DNA of 64,000 bases from Magallana angulata (taxonomy: Eukaryota; Mollusca; Bivalvia; Ostreida; Ostreidae): the NCBI RefSeq assembly GCF_025612915.1, contig NC_069113.1:15535001-15599000 (forward strand), written 5' to 3'. Position 1 is the stretch's first letter; every line of letters begins with the position of its first letter. The translations under genes were made by a program, and so were the position numbers. This document shows positions 25,077 to 39,580 of the stretch, piece by piece. The notes beneath the pieces were generated by a model. The model made no database searches. It saw only the letters and a list, made by a program, of their open reading frames with translations, and was not told the DNA's origin.

Positions 25077-25242
25077 AAATAAAGTTCTTTTTTCGTGAAT
25101 GTTGCAGGATAACCTCCTCGGTCTCGAAATGTTGCTTGAAATATAAAAGCCTCGGCTAACGCCTCGACTTTTATATTTCAAAACAATATTTCTCGACCTC
25201 GGAGGTTATTCTGCAACATTCACGAAAACTCGTACTTTATTT
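25077..25242. repeat. Long hairpin (inverted repeat)
   Basis: Two arms of about 80 bases are near reverse complements (AATGTTGCAGGATAACCTCC against GGAGGTTATTCTGCAACATT), with a loop of only about 6 bases (CTAACG). The type matches the hairpin at 4861-4995 but the sequence is different. Confidence 0.75.
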
Positions 25243-25595
25243 CTTAAATAAAATGCAAATAACCCCAGAACTTTGCTCACAAACAAAATAGAATCATTGC
25301 TAAATTTCATGTCTCATAAACAGTATGCTTAATAAGTGAACCGTTCTTTTTTAACACAATTTTTTTATTTAACGATTAAAATCAAATAATGAATAATTTA
25401 ACAATTGTAAACTAATAACATCAATATTTATCGCCTAATTTGGTTGTTCTACACATGTCTTTAATGTTTCGTTGTGCATTCTCGTAAGATAGGAACTACA
25501 ATTTTTAATATAGTTATAAACTTTAGCCAAAGTAAATTGTTATATATTTTACAATTATAGACTTCATTTTAGGTCAATATGTTGTTAGATGGACT

Positions 25596-25678
25596 CATGT
25601 CAAGTGATATCGACCGAAGACACAGAAAGTAATATCGACCGAGCTTGCTATTAATTGACGTCGATATCACTTAACATG
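25596..25678. repeat. Inverted repeat
   Basis: CATGTCAAGTGATATCGAC is matched by GTCGATATCACTTAACATG, with 45 bases between that contain a further copy of ATATCGACCGA. Confidence 0.55.
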
Positions 25679-26373
25679 GGTTATTTAACCACATATCGAC
25701 CGTAAAATGGTTATATTATATAATAACTCGCAGCACAGTAATGGTTGTCATGAAATTCTTTGATAGACCAAAAACTTTGAAAAATCTAAATTTTGACGTA
25801 AAAATAATCTACAGTTTTTTAAAATACTTTGATAAATCATCAACTAGCAATTTAAGATATCTATTTTTTTATAATGACCACTAGCATATTACAACATTTT
25901 CAGTGCTATCATTTATTTAGAAAATCCTGCAAATTGAATAAATAAAAGCGAAAGGCCGATCTCGCTTCACAGTTAAATTAGACGTCATCTGCCTCTTGAT
26001 GACGCACTATTTGAACAGATAGCAGGGTATAAATAACAGTTTTAAAACAAAGAAAAATTATTTTGTTCCACCGTCGATTCCTTCCCTAGTAGGGCAATTA
26101 TTTCTATGTAGACGACTTTCTTTACCAAAGAGGAATAAAAAAATTTAAAAAATGCCAAAACGGAAACACTTTTTATTTGGAAAAAAATGAGTTTCATACG
26201 TTCGTCATAGTTTTACTTTCAACTTTTCAAGCGGGCTTTGAAACAAAAGCCGCCACGATTTTTCAATCTCGGCTATGACAAACTGGGCATGCCGCTTAAA
26301 ATTGTAAATTTGCATAGATTATTTTCTAAGTTGATGGTCCCTCGTCGCGAATCATTGCCAATATATTCTTTAC

Positions 26374-26377
<4 letters not shown>

Positions 26378-26431
<54 letters not shown>
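26378..26431. repeat. GA dinucleotide array
   Basis: An uninterrupted (AG)n run of about 54 bases. Frames across it are artefacts. Confidence 0.9.
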
Positions 26432-26432
<1 letters not shown>

Positions 26433-26983
26433 CAATCTTAAGATGTACATTTGACCATACCTTGGCTACTGACATTACCCATTGTCGGTCTTCCATTTTA
26501 GGATTTTCAGGATTTTGAGAAGTTCCCTTTTTTGGCAAGATTTTTTTTAGATGAGGTTGCCCCTACCCCCACCCACACACACACTTTCAAAAACGATGGT
26601 TCGTGCCTTTTTGAAAGTCAAATTATTCAATTGGCGTAATTTGGTATAATATGACACAGCATAAATTGCTAAATATACGTCATTTACTTTTCCACCTTCT
26701 AAAACTTTACGTTACCATGCAAAAGAGCAGTACCGGAGTGACAGTGAAGGGGTTTACTATTTTATTTATCAATTCTAGAAACTTTTATCGTTATATGTCT
26801 AGAATTGTATAATTCAATCATTTACTTGGCATTCAGTTTTATTGCTCATAAGCTGATTCATTTTATGTACCTGAAGAACAAACACCTTAAAAAAGAGAAA
26901 GAAATGATAATGATTTATTATTCAACACAAATTAAAATGAGAAAGGATGCATTGTGGTAACTAAATGAATAGTACATGTGTAC

Positions 26984-26989
26984 TTTATT
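26984..26989 (-). terminator. Poly(A) signal for the minus-strand gene end
   Basis: AATAAA on the minus strand, about 40 bases past the stop codon of the candidate last exon at 27028-27067. Confidence 0.45.
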
Positions 26990-27027
26990 CTTCTTCTTCT
27001 TCAAAATATGCAGAATTAAAGAATTTG

Positions 27028-27695
27028 CTAGCTGACTTGGATCGTCTTTTTTTGCTTTAACAGCAATCTACAAAAAATAGAATATCATATATTACTATTC
27101 TCTTGTACAATGTTTCCGCAATATCCTAGTAGTGGATATTGCATTACATAAACTGTTAAGGATATATACATATATTTGGGTGAATTGTGTGCAAAACTGA
27201 GAGAAAATCTTCATATTTACTATCAGAAAACTTTGCATACTAAATGAGCATTCTTAATTTTAAGTCAGTTCCTAATAATTAGCAAAAGTATCAGGGAATA
27301 AATTTTCAAGATGATATCAAATATAATCAAGTAGATGAAACTAAATTTTATGCATGTGCAAGAAAATTAGAAAGCAGCACGACTTTAAAAGAAGACATAA
27401 TTTCAAAGAACATATTACGATTGGTCAGGTAACATTGTGTGTGTATATATTGGAAAACATTTAGAACATTTAGAAAATAACATATATTCCATCAAGGGAA
27501 ATGATCTTGGCATTGGTCATAATTATCAAAGTTTTATTTACATATTATCGCTGAATGAATGAAATCTTGCTTACACCTTGATTTGTGCTGAGTAATGGTA
27601 TATTGCTGATTCTGAATTATGTGAGTTATTGTCTCTGGTGTGATCCATAACTTGTCTCGTCTGAAATGCATGTCACCATGCAAAATCCCTGGGTC
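27028..27695 (-). CDS. Candidate 3' end of an unrecognised minus-strand gene
   Basis: Two exon-like pieces join in phase on the minus strand. The first (27695-27577, 119 bases) is bounded by TTTACAG and a GTGTAAGC donor. It is open throughout, starting DPGILHGDMHFRRDK and containing LWITPETITHIIQNQQY. The second (27067-27028), after TTTTTTGTAG, continues the frame as RLLLKQKKTIQVS and stops. A poly(A) signal follows at 26984-26989. The 52 residues are mixed in composition, unlike the chance frames nearby, but I do not recognise the family. Upstream exons were not found with matching phase. The open stretch at 28171-28280 could belong to the same gene. It may also be a gene fragment. Confidence 0.45.
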
Positions 27696-28170
27696 CTGTA
27701 AATAAACTCCACTATACTGTTACTTCAAGATAACATCGAATTCTATATTGTGTTTTGGTTGAAAGGCACTTCAAAATATTGTACAATAATATGTAACCAT
27801 GATCACACCAAATGCCATGCCACTGTATTAAAATGTATATGAAGAGGTACATTGAGAAATGCGCAAACTCAAATTTATACTAACCTATTGAAAAAAATAA
27901 TTTTTTTTACTGCCACACACAAAATATGATATAAACATATTTTTCTTGATCTTTTCTACCAGGTATTCAAAATGTGAAAATTCATTAAGGGAATTGACAG
28001 CTTTATAGTAGCAAAACATTATTTTTAATTTTTATGACTTAAATGAAATGAATCAAAGCATTAAATTAATCATAAATATATTATGCGCATTTCTATCGAA
28101 CATAGCAACCAAAAAATACAGTTAGAAAGATAGCCATATATTCTGTTTTCAAATGTTAACATATATCAAA

Positions 28171-28280
28171 TTAATTTTTACTGTCCAGTGTGTTTAACAA
28201 ATCATTCTTAAGATACACGAATAAATCTGATGCTGACTCTTTAAAACCGTCAGAGTTGTAATTACAATTATCCAATGTTT
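28171..28280 (-). other. Open exon-like stretch, minus strand
   Basis: After an AG at 28282-28281 (CTGTAG) the minus strand reads 36 codons to a stop: ETLDNCNYNSDGFKESASDL then FVYLKNDLLNTLDSKN. The composition is protein-like, but there is no matching phase to the candidate exon at 27695. It may be an exon of the same gene or a remnant. Confidence 0.25.
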
Positions 28281-29760
<1,480 letters not shown>

Positions 29761-32700
29761 TAGAATTCTTGCAAATATGTGATTTTTGACATTGTGTTCG
29801 GAATAACTTTAATAAGTATTGGGATCGGTATTTATTTAGTAATTTGTTTCGTCGCAATTCTGGTTCAATTTCATTTGTTAATTATGTTTGTTTCACAATT
29901 GCTTCATAAAATTAAAACCTATATCAAATCCATATAAATGTACATATATAAACCTCGGATTTTATAAGTTCGAAAAATATACTTTTTAAGATTTGCAATT
30001 TTAACGAATTCCTTTTTAAATTATAATTGTTTGATAATTTTTTTATGATACTAAAACGTATAATTTATCCATGCACAGAATATTAACAATTCTCAATTTA
30101 TATAAATAAAAATAATACGTTTCTTAAAAAAAATATGTAAAGTTAAGATCTTACATTGGTTTCTTGTTTTTAAACAGATTTAAATCTAGGAACTTTTTAA
30201 ATCCATCAAAGGATTCATGTTTATTGGTGTTTTGAGCCATCATTTTTGGATACGGGGCCGAATAGCAACATAAAGAATGTCTTGTCCCACATTGCAAATT
30301 CTAACAAAATATGAAATAAAAACATATTAATTTTATTATAAAAAGATAATTGCTATAAACATTGGCTCCTATATTTGATAAATTTTATTGCGTTGGGAAA
30401 ATATTTAACGTATATCTTTTACAAAATGTAATTCAAATTCACAAGAGTATGCAAACAATAAGAAATGAAGCTATGCATATTATCGTTTACCATTATTTAT
30501 GTTACTTTAGTTTTCAAAATGTCATAATTGACAAGTTTGTCACTCATTCTAATGAACTTTCCTTCTTTTTACAGTAGCTGAACACATCCATAATAATATT
30601 TTTGATTTATAACAGTATTAACGGTATTCCTAAAATTAATATTTAAAATTGGTTGACTGATATAATTCCTAAATAAATTCATATAAATTAATAAAGAATA
30701 TTAGGAGACAGGGTAAAATAAAAAAAATGATTTATTTGGTTAAAAAAATTACTGGTTAATATTTTACTCATATTGAAGCTGAACGTGATTTGAAATGCTT
30801 ACATCTAATATTGATTTATCAAACTTATTATGCTAGTTGATTTATAGGGATAACTTTGTTTATTTTTTATTTAAAATTTTTTTTTTATCATACCCCTTTT
30901 AAAAAATTTGGATCAGCTCAAATATAAAAATTTCATGAATATATATAATTATTCATGAAAGTGAAATTTCGATTACAATTTATCTAAGAGTGTTTGTCGA
31001 ATTTTTCATATTAAAGATCAACAATAGCATTTAAAATTTAAAAATAGTATTGTAATAAAAATTGAATTTTCCTGACTAGTGTTATCAGTATATGTATGTA
31101 ATGTTATACGTTAGTATGCAGTTATTAACAACAAATGTAAGCCTTTAGATAAATTGCTATATCCATTTTTTGCGGTTTTATTTAACCCCCCCCCCCCCCA
31201 AAAAAAAAGAAAAGAAAAATAAAGTTATTGATAATTCCGAGACTTATATTGTCATTATATTGTAAAATCACATATCAAAAGAAACATTTCATTAATTTAT
31301 CTAATAATGTATTGGTCTGTGGAACCACCTGTTCCAAGTAGTACGTTTTAGTTTTAAATGCGAAATTAGACTTGCATTGAGAAAACAATAAAACAGATGG
31401 TATCACGTTTTGTGAATGAAGCGAGATTCGTAAATGTTGTTTGTAATTTTAAAAATTCTGTAAGTGTATGCAGTATAGTAATCGTGTATTATTAAGAACT
31501 ATTCGTTTGACAATTTTAAGATTAATTGGATTGTTTGAAAAAAAAAATGGCTCATCTTTGAAAAACAGTTAACGGACATGCAAATAGTTTTTGATGAATC
31601 GGCGAGAGGTGTTTGACACATGTCAGATGTAAGGCAACAACGTTTAAAGAAGGTTGTCAAATGTTAATTATCTGTCGAAAACCTGAAAGTTTTATGGAGG
31701 TTGATGACTCTGTACTGACACAAGAATTGGGGAATACCCCTTTTTACTTGGAAGGACTCAGTTTCTTAATACAATGTTTTAACCAATGAGAGGAAATGAT
31801 CAACTTCCATTACATTATATTATTAAGAATTGCTAGTTAGATATGGGTCTTTGTTCCTTTAAAAGAACAGTGTCGCCTAATACATGAATATGTGACTAAT
31901 AGGTCCAATGAGCCAAGTGCAGTTTAGATTAATGGTTTATATGTTTACAGTATAAATTACAATGTTTATAATAATGCACAATGTCCCAATAATAAACAAT
32001 TACATGTACTTACTATTACTTACTGTATGTAAAATGTAAATGTATCGGAAAATGTCTGTATGAAAGAAAGATGAAAAGTTGCAATGCGGGATTGAATTTT
32101 AAAAAAAGTAAAAAAAGAAAATGAAAATGCGGGACTTTGTAAAAACAATATTTTGCTTAAAAAAGACATAACGACACTTAGATGTTTTAATTTTATAAAA
32201 TGTGTGATTATTGATATATTGACACACAATATACTTCCACGAGAACACTCAAATTCAACTCGTTTAAAGTGCAGTTAAATAAATTTAAGGTATATGGATT
32301 AAGTTTAATAACTTTAAGCATTAAAGTATAAGTTTTAATATAAATAAAATGAAGGCAAAGTGTAAAGAGATGATTTATCAAAATTTAAATTCAAAAAGGA
32401 AAGAAAAGATTTATATTTATAATTACATGGAGGTTCACTCTAAATCTTAACTCCATCAGTTAACTTTGTTGCAGAAGTCTCTTGATCAATTTGTATTAAA
32501 AAGATTAAAAACAAAAGAGTACATAAATTTTAATACATAAACGATTTATTCGCAAAGAAACATAATGTCTTTCATTCCGAATTACGATGTAAAGAGATTT
32601 TTACAACCATGTTATTTCAACAAACTGTTGACTTTGGTTAAAATGTAACTTCATAAATCTTTGCAGACATAGATCATACAAAAGCTACTCTGTTCTTGGT

Positions 32701-34870
32701 TTACATAATGGAAGAAGAAAGAACCACGTAAAAACACAGTATAATAAATGAAAACAAAAATCAACGATAAAGGTTTCATATCAATTTAAAGGTTATGCAG
32801 ATGATTTCAAATCATTTCCCACCACTTTAAAATCATGCATTTTAGATTCATCTATTTTTTCAGGAAGCAAGATTAAGAGATATTTCCCCATGAATCTAAT
32901 CAGAAAGTCACGCAATCTTGAGCTGTTATCTTGGTTATCATCAATCAGTCGGTGCACTTTTCTAATGACTTCCTTTAATAAAAACTAAGTATTGATTTGT
33001 TGCATTACCCTTAAAGAACTTTTATGAACGAAAGTCAAACATCCCTAGATTTAAATAATTATGTATTACTTGGCTCCATTAAGAGTTTAACATATTCTCT
33101 TCTCTCGAACAGCTTAATTAATGATAAGTCAACTTTAAAATAAGATTCAAGTTTTACAGGAAAAGTAAGTTCCTTTGTACATGATATATCTGTACATAAT
33201 TTACACGTTTATTTCAAGACAGCAACTAAGAATTACTTTGAAAATTTTAAGGATGTAAACTTCCCCCTAAAATTCTAGAAAAGAAATAATTCAATAGATT
33301 AGTATTTATCAGCATATTGTACACAACGAAAGATCTTGCAAATCACCATAACTTTCATATTCTTTATTTTTTCGGGATTTTTTAGTCCTACTTGCAGACA
33401 CTGGTTCATTTTGTTGCACAGACTTTGAAACTTGCACTGATTAAAAGACTACATTACCTTTGATATTTGTATTCGTCCATCGTACTTGTGTGGTGAAATT
33501 TAAAACATTTTAGCCTCCTTTAAAAATCTACAAGGTCAATCTTTTTAAAGCGTTTTACTTGTAACGTCTATATGGGAAAGATAAATACTAAAAATGTGAA
33601 ATGTATGACTGACATCCCTTGAAGCCTTACTGGGTAAAACGTGTTGAAAATTAAAAAAAAATCTCTCCTTGAACCAGAAATCTAGCAGTAAAACAGGGTA
33701 TTTTGGAAGGTAAACATGGAGCTTCCATCAAAATTGTAGAAATGGAGAAACGGAAACTTATAAGGGTTTCCATCAAAATCGTGCGATCCATGCCCTCGAT
33801 AGATCAATGATTTCTGATGTAAAAATGGATTTCTATTGCTAATATAGTAAATGTTATTTAATCACTTAAATTTGTTTTCTTCCTTGCCGGTGTTAAGAAG
33901 ATAAATATTAGCAAGGAAGCATAATATACCAAAAATGTGAAAGCCATGGTTCCATATTGTTATACGTTCTGGGGCTAGGGTAGGGTATTTAAAACGCGTT
34001 CAAAGTTTATTCTTTTATATAATTTTTTTCTTGACATCTCGCAGTGAAACGAAAAGGCACTAGGATGAACTTGATTATAAAACATCTGGCATTGAGTTTC
34101 AAATGCAAAAGAAAGGAATAGGTTATGTAGTGAAAATTGCTATTAATTTTTTTTCTACTATCCTGTTTAAAAAAAACTTGGTGAGGTAGATATTACAATT
34201 TTGAATCTATAATAGCGATGCAAGGTTGCAGAAATAAGCAAACGTGGCCCCGCAATGATCTATCCGAAGCAACTGCAGTGACGAAAGTGTCATAATATAG
34301 AATCTATTAGTATTTCAGTATAAACCCTCTTTTAAAATTCTAATCAGATAACTTTATTATAAATAAAATTACATGTATATTAACAAACATTTGATGATCA
34401 TTATAAACTTAAAGATATGCATTAGGGTGTAGGGTTTTTTTTCTCTCGCGATTATCTCTAACGTATCCCCACACATCATGTATCTTTATAAGCACATTCA
34501 ATTGAAGCCAGTTAAAATATGTTATATGTTATACATTATCTCCCTTATCAATACATAAATTAAATTTTAACGGTTTTCGCATAGCCTAATTTGTTGCGTA
34601 CACAAAAAAGGAAAATGCAGTTGCTAAGTGATGCAGGTTATGTCATATTTTGATAATTCAAATCTTCCAAGTAGTTTCGAATGTAAATATTCAAACTACT
34701 GTGCTTATGAGAAAAGAAAAAAAAATTAATCGAAAAACTGTTTATCAAGTTAGCTGAGAATGCATTGGTTTCTATTTAATATATATTCCATTAAGCTAAG
34801 CAAGGTTAAAACAATCATTTACTCTAGTATATAGAATTATATATCATTTCGTCTAAACCCAGAGCATTTT

Positions 34871-34917
34871 TTTTTCAAAGTGCGTTAATATCGACGATAT
34901 CAACGCACTTTGAAAAA
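34871..34917. repeat. Near-perfect palindrome
   Basis: TTTTTCAAAGTGCGTTAATA... (34871-34893) is followed after one base by its reverse complement (34895-34917). Further CAAAGTGC and GCACT(T/C)TGAA copies follow to about 34990, so this may be the end of a decayed inverted-repeat element. Confidence 0.6.
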
Positions 34918-37059
34918 TATCTTCTTTTTTTTCAAAGTGCATTGACTTGGTCCCGAAATTAACGCACTCTGAACAATTTCTTTAAAGTGCGTAATTTTTC
35001 AAATTGCAATTGCGTTGTAAGAGTGCATAAATACAATACTCTGATTTAAAACTACTACCACCTCCTTATACGGACGAAAATATTACACGCTTTATGTTTT
35101 GTCTAATAATAAATCAAAAGAACTTCGTTCCGATTTTTCCAATCTTACTCATGCAGAAAAACCTCCCTCCAAAGCGGTATCAAACGAAGAATCACCTGAG
35201 ACATTGAAATTTAACAAGCTATTATCGTTTGAACGTCGCCGAATTTGATTGGCCTTTGACGATTTTTTTCAACTACAAGCGTTTCAGCAGATTTAACAAG
35301 ATCCCTTCTTCTTTCTCCTACAGTTCAGTGCATTAGATCAAATCGTTAGTGGTCGAAGACTCGAATCAAGACAGTGTGACAAAGGAATGTTCCAGAAAAA
35401 CAAGCATTTTTAATATCGACAGAAACGGAATATTGTTAGTTAATATTTGAAGTGATCATATATGATATTTCGACAAGTTTAAACTTTTATTTTCTTTTTA
35501 ATCTTGTTTAAAAATAATTAATTGCGACTAATTTATGTCATTCAAAATGACACTTTGTAATTAACCGTCACTTAATTAGTGGTTACGATGACAGGTTTAA
35601 GTAGGACATTATTCATAATCGTCCAGACGTTTCTACTCAGTTTAAAACCTAATCAGTCATAAATTATCATGATCATCACCTTCTCTAAAACATTGGTTAA
35701 TGGTTTTTAAAACTTAGCTTATTCATGTAAATTTAAAATATTTTAGTCGAGCGAAAAAGATATAAACACTACATGAAGGCATTATTATATAATTAATAAA
35801 AAAGGTATTTAACAAATGTAAAAACTAATAAATTGGAGAATCTGAAAAATACCATAGAAATCAATTTATAAAAAAGTTTTCCATAAATGTTTTTAATTTT
35901 TTTTAGCTCGATGCATTTAAACGTACCTACACTTCCTAACTTACGCTCGCATTTGTAAAATATCTTGTTATGTACCCTATGTACAATGGATATGGTTTGA
36001 GAGAAACAATAAAATTACCATTCATTGATAATAATATAAAATGAACACATTAAAAAGAACCCACACATGATAAAAACGAATGATATAAAACAAAATACGC
36101 CTTTTGAAATTGACGTCATGTTTTAAAAATACGTATTATGTTGATTTTTATTTTAAAATAGATTATATATCTTTACATTAAAACTTAATAATAATATTTG
36201 ACAGAATATGTAGTTTCATAATAAATTAAAAAGTGGTAACTTTTTATTAATTTTGAGTTTCTACCATTCTTTCAATTTCACAGGAGTTTCTTTGACCCTA
36301 TGCGTTCAAAACGTGCACATTTATGTGTCCATCTCTACGAGCGTTCGTCGATACAATGTTTTGTTATGTTCTAATTTGATTTACCCTCAATGCTTCGATA
36401 AGAAAATCTTTTTTAAAATCGTAAGAGTTTACTAGTTTTATAATAAGACATATACGAATTTGTAAAATATTTTTGATAGCAAAACTATTGATAATGTCCC
36501 TAATTTTTTAGTTTGTTTTTAATTGACATTTTGAATCGCAAATTGGAATTGTGATTAAAGTGGTCCATAGCACCCCCAACAACATTAAATCCACTAAACT
36601 GTTTGATTCCTGACATCATTAAAGATCTTCAATCTTAATTAAGTAGAAAAATATTTTAAAATTTGCTCTTTCGATTCACACTATTCATTTATTTAAAAGG
36701 ATCTTAAATATGTTTAATGTTTGATAAACAAATTAAAAGCGAATATTTTTGTATTTAGCAAAATTTCAAAATTTTAATGTTTATTTTAATTTCATGTTAC
36801 AGTTTTGGGACAAGGTAAACTGTTTTTAAATGAGCTGTAAAACATTAAGTGAAAAAAATAATTTCCTCTTTCTCATTTAACACCGTTTAAGAAGAACTAT
36901 CAAGAAAGAACAAATCCATAACCAAATTATATAGCAATATTTTCCCCCTAATGTGTAGTTGAAAAGAACTGTCAAAAACAAAAGGATAACTTACCCTCTA
37001 ATTTGTTCAGGACAAACTTTTTATCGTATTCTGTTTTTTTAGCATAACGAATAAGTATT

Positions 37060-37350
37060 TTCTAGATCTGAACCAGCCAAAAATATTGTATGTGTGTCGA
37101 CAGTTTTTTATCAGGACAGTTAGGTTAAAGGTGACTATAAACTTTTTGTAATCTCACAATTCTGCGCTTTGTTTCCATAAATATATTAGTAACAACCAAT
37201 GAATATTAATTCAATTATCAAACAAACAAGATAACTGTGCTCTGAATTTGATGACTAAGAGGAAGTGGAATTATAATGTGGTTGAGGAGGAGCATGGTCC
37301 ATTATAACGGGAATATGATTTATATAACTATATCAAAAATAGATTATACA
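37060..37350 (+). promoter_or_regulatory. Upstream block conserved between B1 and B2
   Basis: Similar sequence occurs at 46070-46390 at about the same distance from B2. Shared elements include TTAAAGGTGACTATAAA, ATGTGGTTGAGGAGGA and AACTATATCAAAAATAGATT. The intron 1 sequences downstream are not alike, so retention here could reflect regulatory constraint. It could also be simple ancestry. Confidence 0.4.
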
Positions 37351-37493
37351 AGATTAAAAAAAGAAAAGTCATTACCTTTCATGAAATAATCATCATGATC
37401 AAAACGTTTGATTAGTTTGTCTCAAATTTGCATTATAATCACGTTCCACTGTTTTATTTTTAAGAATTAGTTTGTTTTCATGCTTTATATTGA

Positions 37494-37583
37494 TGACGTA
37501 TGTTTTTGAAAATATATAAAAGGGATACGGTTAAACAAAACAGTAGGACTTTTAGTTTAAGAGCCTCCAGATCCACACAGCAG
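37494..37583 (+). promoter_or_regulatory. Core promoter and non-coding exon 1 of B1
   Basis: A half-CRE (TGACGTA, 37494-37500) precedes TATATAAAA (37513-37521). Exon 1 probably starts near 37543 (AGTAGGACTTTTAG) and ends at 37583 (CACAGCAG, donor GTAAGAA). It contains GAGCCTCCAGATCCA, recognisably related to the family A leader. Intron 1 runs 37584-38292. Confidence 0.7.
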
Positions 37584-38294
37584 GTAAGAAAGATATATAC
37601 CTCTCGTTTACATTTCGCAGCTTCTAAATCGAATTTTTTTTTTACTATATTAGTCTCCCTAAGAAGAAAAGTTCTGTGCTTATGCTTTCTTTTTTTTCTA
37701 TACTTAATAATAGTTTAAAGCTTAACAAATAATATCGAACAATTTAGAGAAGATCTGATGGTTATATTAAATTGTTGACCACCCAGCTACCATAAACGGG
37801 GCTAAGTAAATTAAGAAACGCCAACGCTTTAAATTGAATAGTCGATTGCTCATATTCCTATTTTTTCTGTCGAACAATAGTTCAAATGAAGCCATTCGTT
37901 TAATTACATTATAAGTATATTTAAACTACTTTTCAATAAAAAAATCAATAATAATAGACTCATATATATCTGATAAATCATTGTAGATGATTAAATGTAA
38001 GTTCAGATATTATTTATTGTCAACGATTTTTTTTATAAACCCAAGTAGTAAGGAAAATAGCGGCTTTTTAGTACTTAGTAGAATGAATTTAACATTATCT
38101 ATGTTAAATACTTTTCATCTCATGAAATGTGCACCTAAATACGGTTCCAACAATATGCTTTAAGAATAGTTGAATGATGTATTACCGAGAAAGCACTATC
38201 ACAAGCCCTATCCTAAATTACAACATTGAATAAAAATTGGCAAAATATACACATCTTTTTTTTAGACCTAACTATTTGTCTTCCATTTGTAGTC

Positions 38295-39461
38295 ATGATC
38301 AAGCAAATCTTCCTCCTCTGCTCCTTGGCCAGTGTTTTTGCCGATTCTGAAAAATACGGTGGTTGCAATGGCTACGGATGTGCCGTTGGTGTTAACCAGT
38401 ACGGCCCAGGGGGTGCATCCAGAAACTTTTTTTCCTCTGGAGGATTTGGTGGACAGCAAGTATTGGGTGGACTTGAACATCAACTGCTCGGTGGATCTTT
38501 AGGAGGTCTAGGACCCATTGCTGCCGGTCCAGGGGGCGCTGCTGCTTCAAGTGCTGCTGCTACCGGTGGACCCTTTGGAGGTTCTGCTGCATCATCATCA
38601 GCAGCTAGTGGAGCACCAGGTTTTAGCTTTGGAGGACCCGTTGGTTTTGGAAACAATGGTTTCAATGGTTTCAATAGCTTTGACGATGGCAACTTTGGCT
38701 TGAATAATTTTGGATTGAATTCCGCCGGGCCCGGGGCTGCTGCCTCATCAAGTGCCGCTGCTGCCGGTGGACCTTTTGGTGGAGCTGCTTCCTCCTCAGC
38801 CGCTGCATCAGGTGCTCCTGGTTTCGGTAACAACGTCGGTTTCCCAGGTCTTCAAGGATTCCAAGGTGATCTCCAAGGATTCCAAGGTGGCCTTCAAGGA
38901 TTTCAAGGTGGTCTCCAAGGATTCCAAGGTGGTCTCCAAGGATTCCAAGGTGGCCTTCAAGGATTTCAAGGCGGTCTCCAAGGATTCCAAGGTGGTTTCC
39001 AGGGAGTACAAGGGTTCCAGGGATTCCCAGGCGTCCCATCCTTTGGATTTCCAGGGAGTGCTGCAGCCGGAGCCGCGGCTTCTAGTGACGACGGATCAGC
39101 CTCCGCATCCTCTGCTGCCTCTACTGGTGCCCAAGCCTCCGTTTCTGGTTCAAATTTCCCAGGTATTGGACGACCTTATCCATTCCCCGGAAGTGTACTT
39201 CCTACCTATCCCGTTGTACCGCAAGTTTACCCAGGAGTCCCAACCTACCCACTTCCAGGCGTATCCACTTACCCAGTCCCAGGGGCGCCCGTAACATCTT
39301 ATCCATTTCCCTCGCGTAGACCATTCAGACCGATTGGAAGGGTATGTATCTTATTTATACGGCATCTTCATGTCTTACTCTAAGCAGAATCTTTATTTAT
39401 CAATTCTATTAAGCATTCAAATGAAAACCAACTTTTTTTTCTATTTCAGAAGGTATATTGA
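38295..39461 (+). CDS. Secreted silk-like protein B1 with LQGFQGG repeats
   Basis: The ATG at 38295 follows the acceptor TTGTAG. In-frame codons further upstream are intron. Exon 2 (38295-39341, phase 0) codes 349 residues and exon 3 (39450-39461) codes Lys-Val-Tyr-stop, giving 352 residues. Order: signal peptide 1-16, DSEKYGGCNGYGCAVG with the only two Cys (24 and 29), Gly-rich linker, Ala/Ser blocks at 81-106 and 148-172, seven LQGFQG(G/D) heptads about 186-236, Ala/Ser block 255-283 with SDDGSA at 264-269, Pro/Tyr segment 290-349 (YPGVPTYPLPGVSTYP), and tail RPIGRKVY. It is the same modular plan as family A with different repeats. A structural extracellular role is inferred. The Tyr/Pro segment and Cys pair are candidates for crosslinking. 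Confidence 0.9.
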
Positions 39462-39555
39462 GAAAATTTGTCCAGAAATACTCAATCCAGGAATACTTTG
39501 ATACCCTCTCATATTGTTGTTGTTGTGTATCTGTTTTAAAGCAATCAAATTATTA

Positions 39556-39561
39556 AATAAA
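39556..39561 (+). terminator. Poly(A) signal of B1
   Basis: AATAAA within TTAAATAAATAATAC, identical in B2. Confidence 0.75.
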
Positions 39562-39580
39562 TAATACTTGAATTGTTGTG

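Larger units (their letters stand above)
23708..27027. other. Non-coding stretch with several palindromes
   Basis: AT-rich DNA without a supportable gene. Separate entries cover an inverted repeat at 24016-24088, a hairpin at 25077-25242, an inverted pair at 25596-25678 and a GA array at 26378-26431. Confidence 0.45.
29761..37493. other. Gene-poor stretch upstream of B1
   Basis: Nearly 8 kb of AT-rich DNA. I found no gene I can support. It holds a C-run near 31187-31199 and a palindrome at 34871-34917. From about 37060 on, a conserved block upstream of B1 is shared with B2. Weak exons could be hidden here. Confidence 0.4.

Noticed and set aside
36253-36435. Short plus-strand frame ending RVY, like the cluster genes
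   Set aside because: No signal peptide, repeats, promoter or leader. The ending appears to be chance.
38480-38833. Long Ala/Pro-rich frame on the minus strand inside B1 (and its equal at 47333-47686)
   Set aside because: It is the complement of the Ala/Gly/Ser-coding repeats. GC-rich repeat DNA avoids stops in several frames, and the plus strand has the signal peptide and splice sites.
38752-39294. Other plus-strand frames with KDSKVVSKDSKV repeats in B1 and B2
   Set aside because: A frame-shifted reading of the 21-base heptads, without signal peptide or start context.
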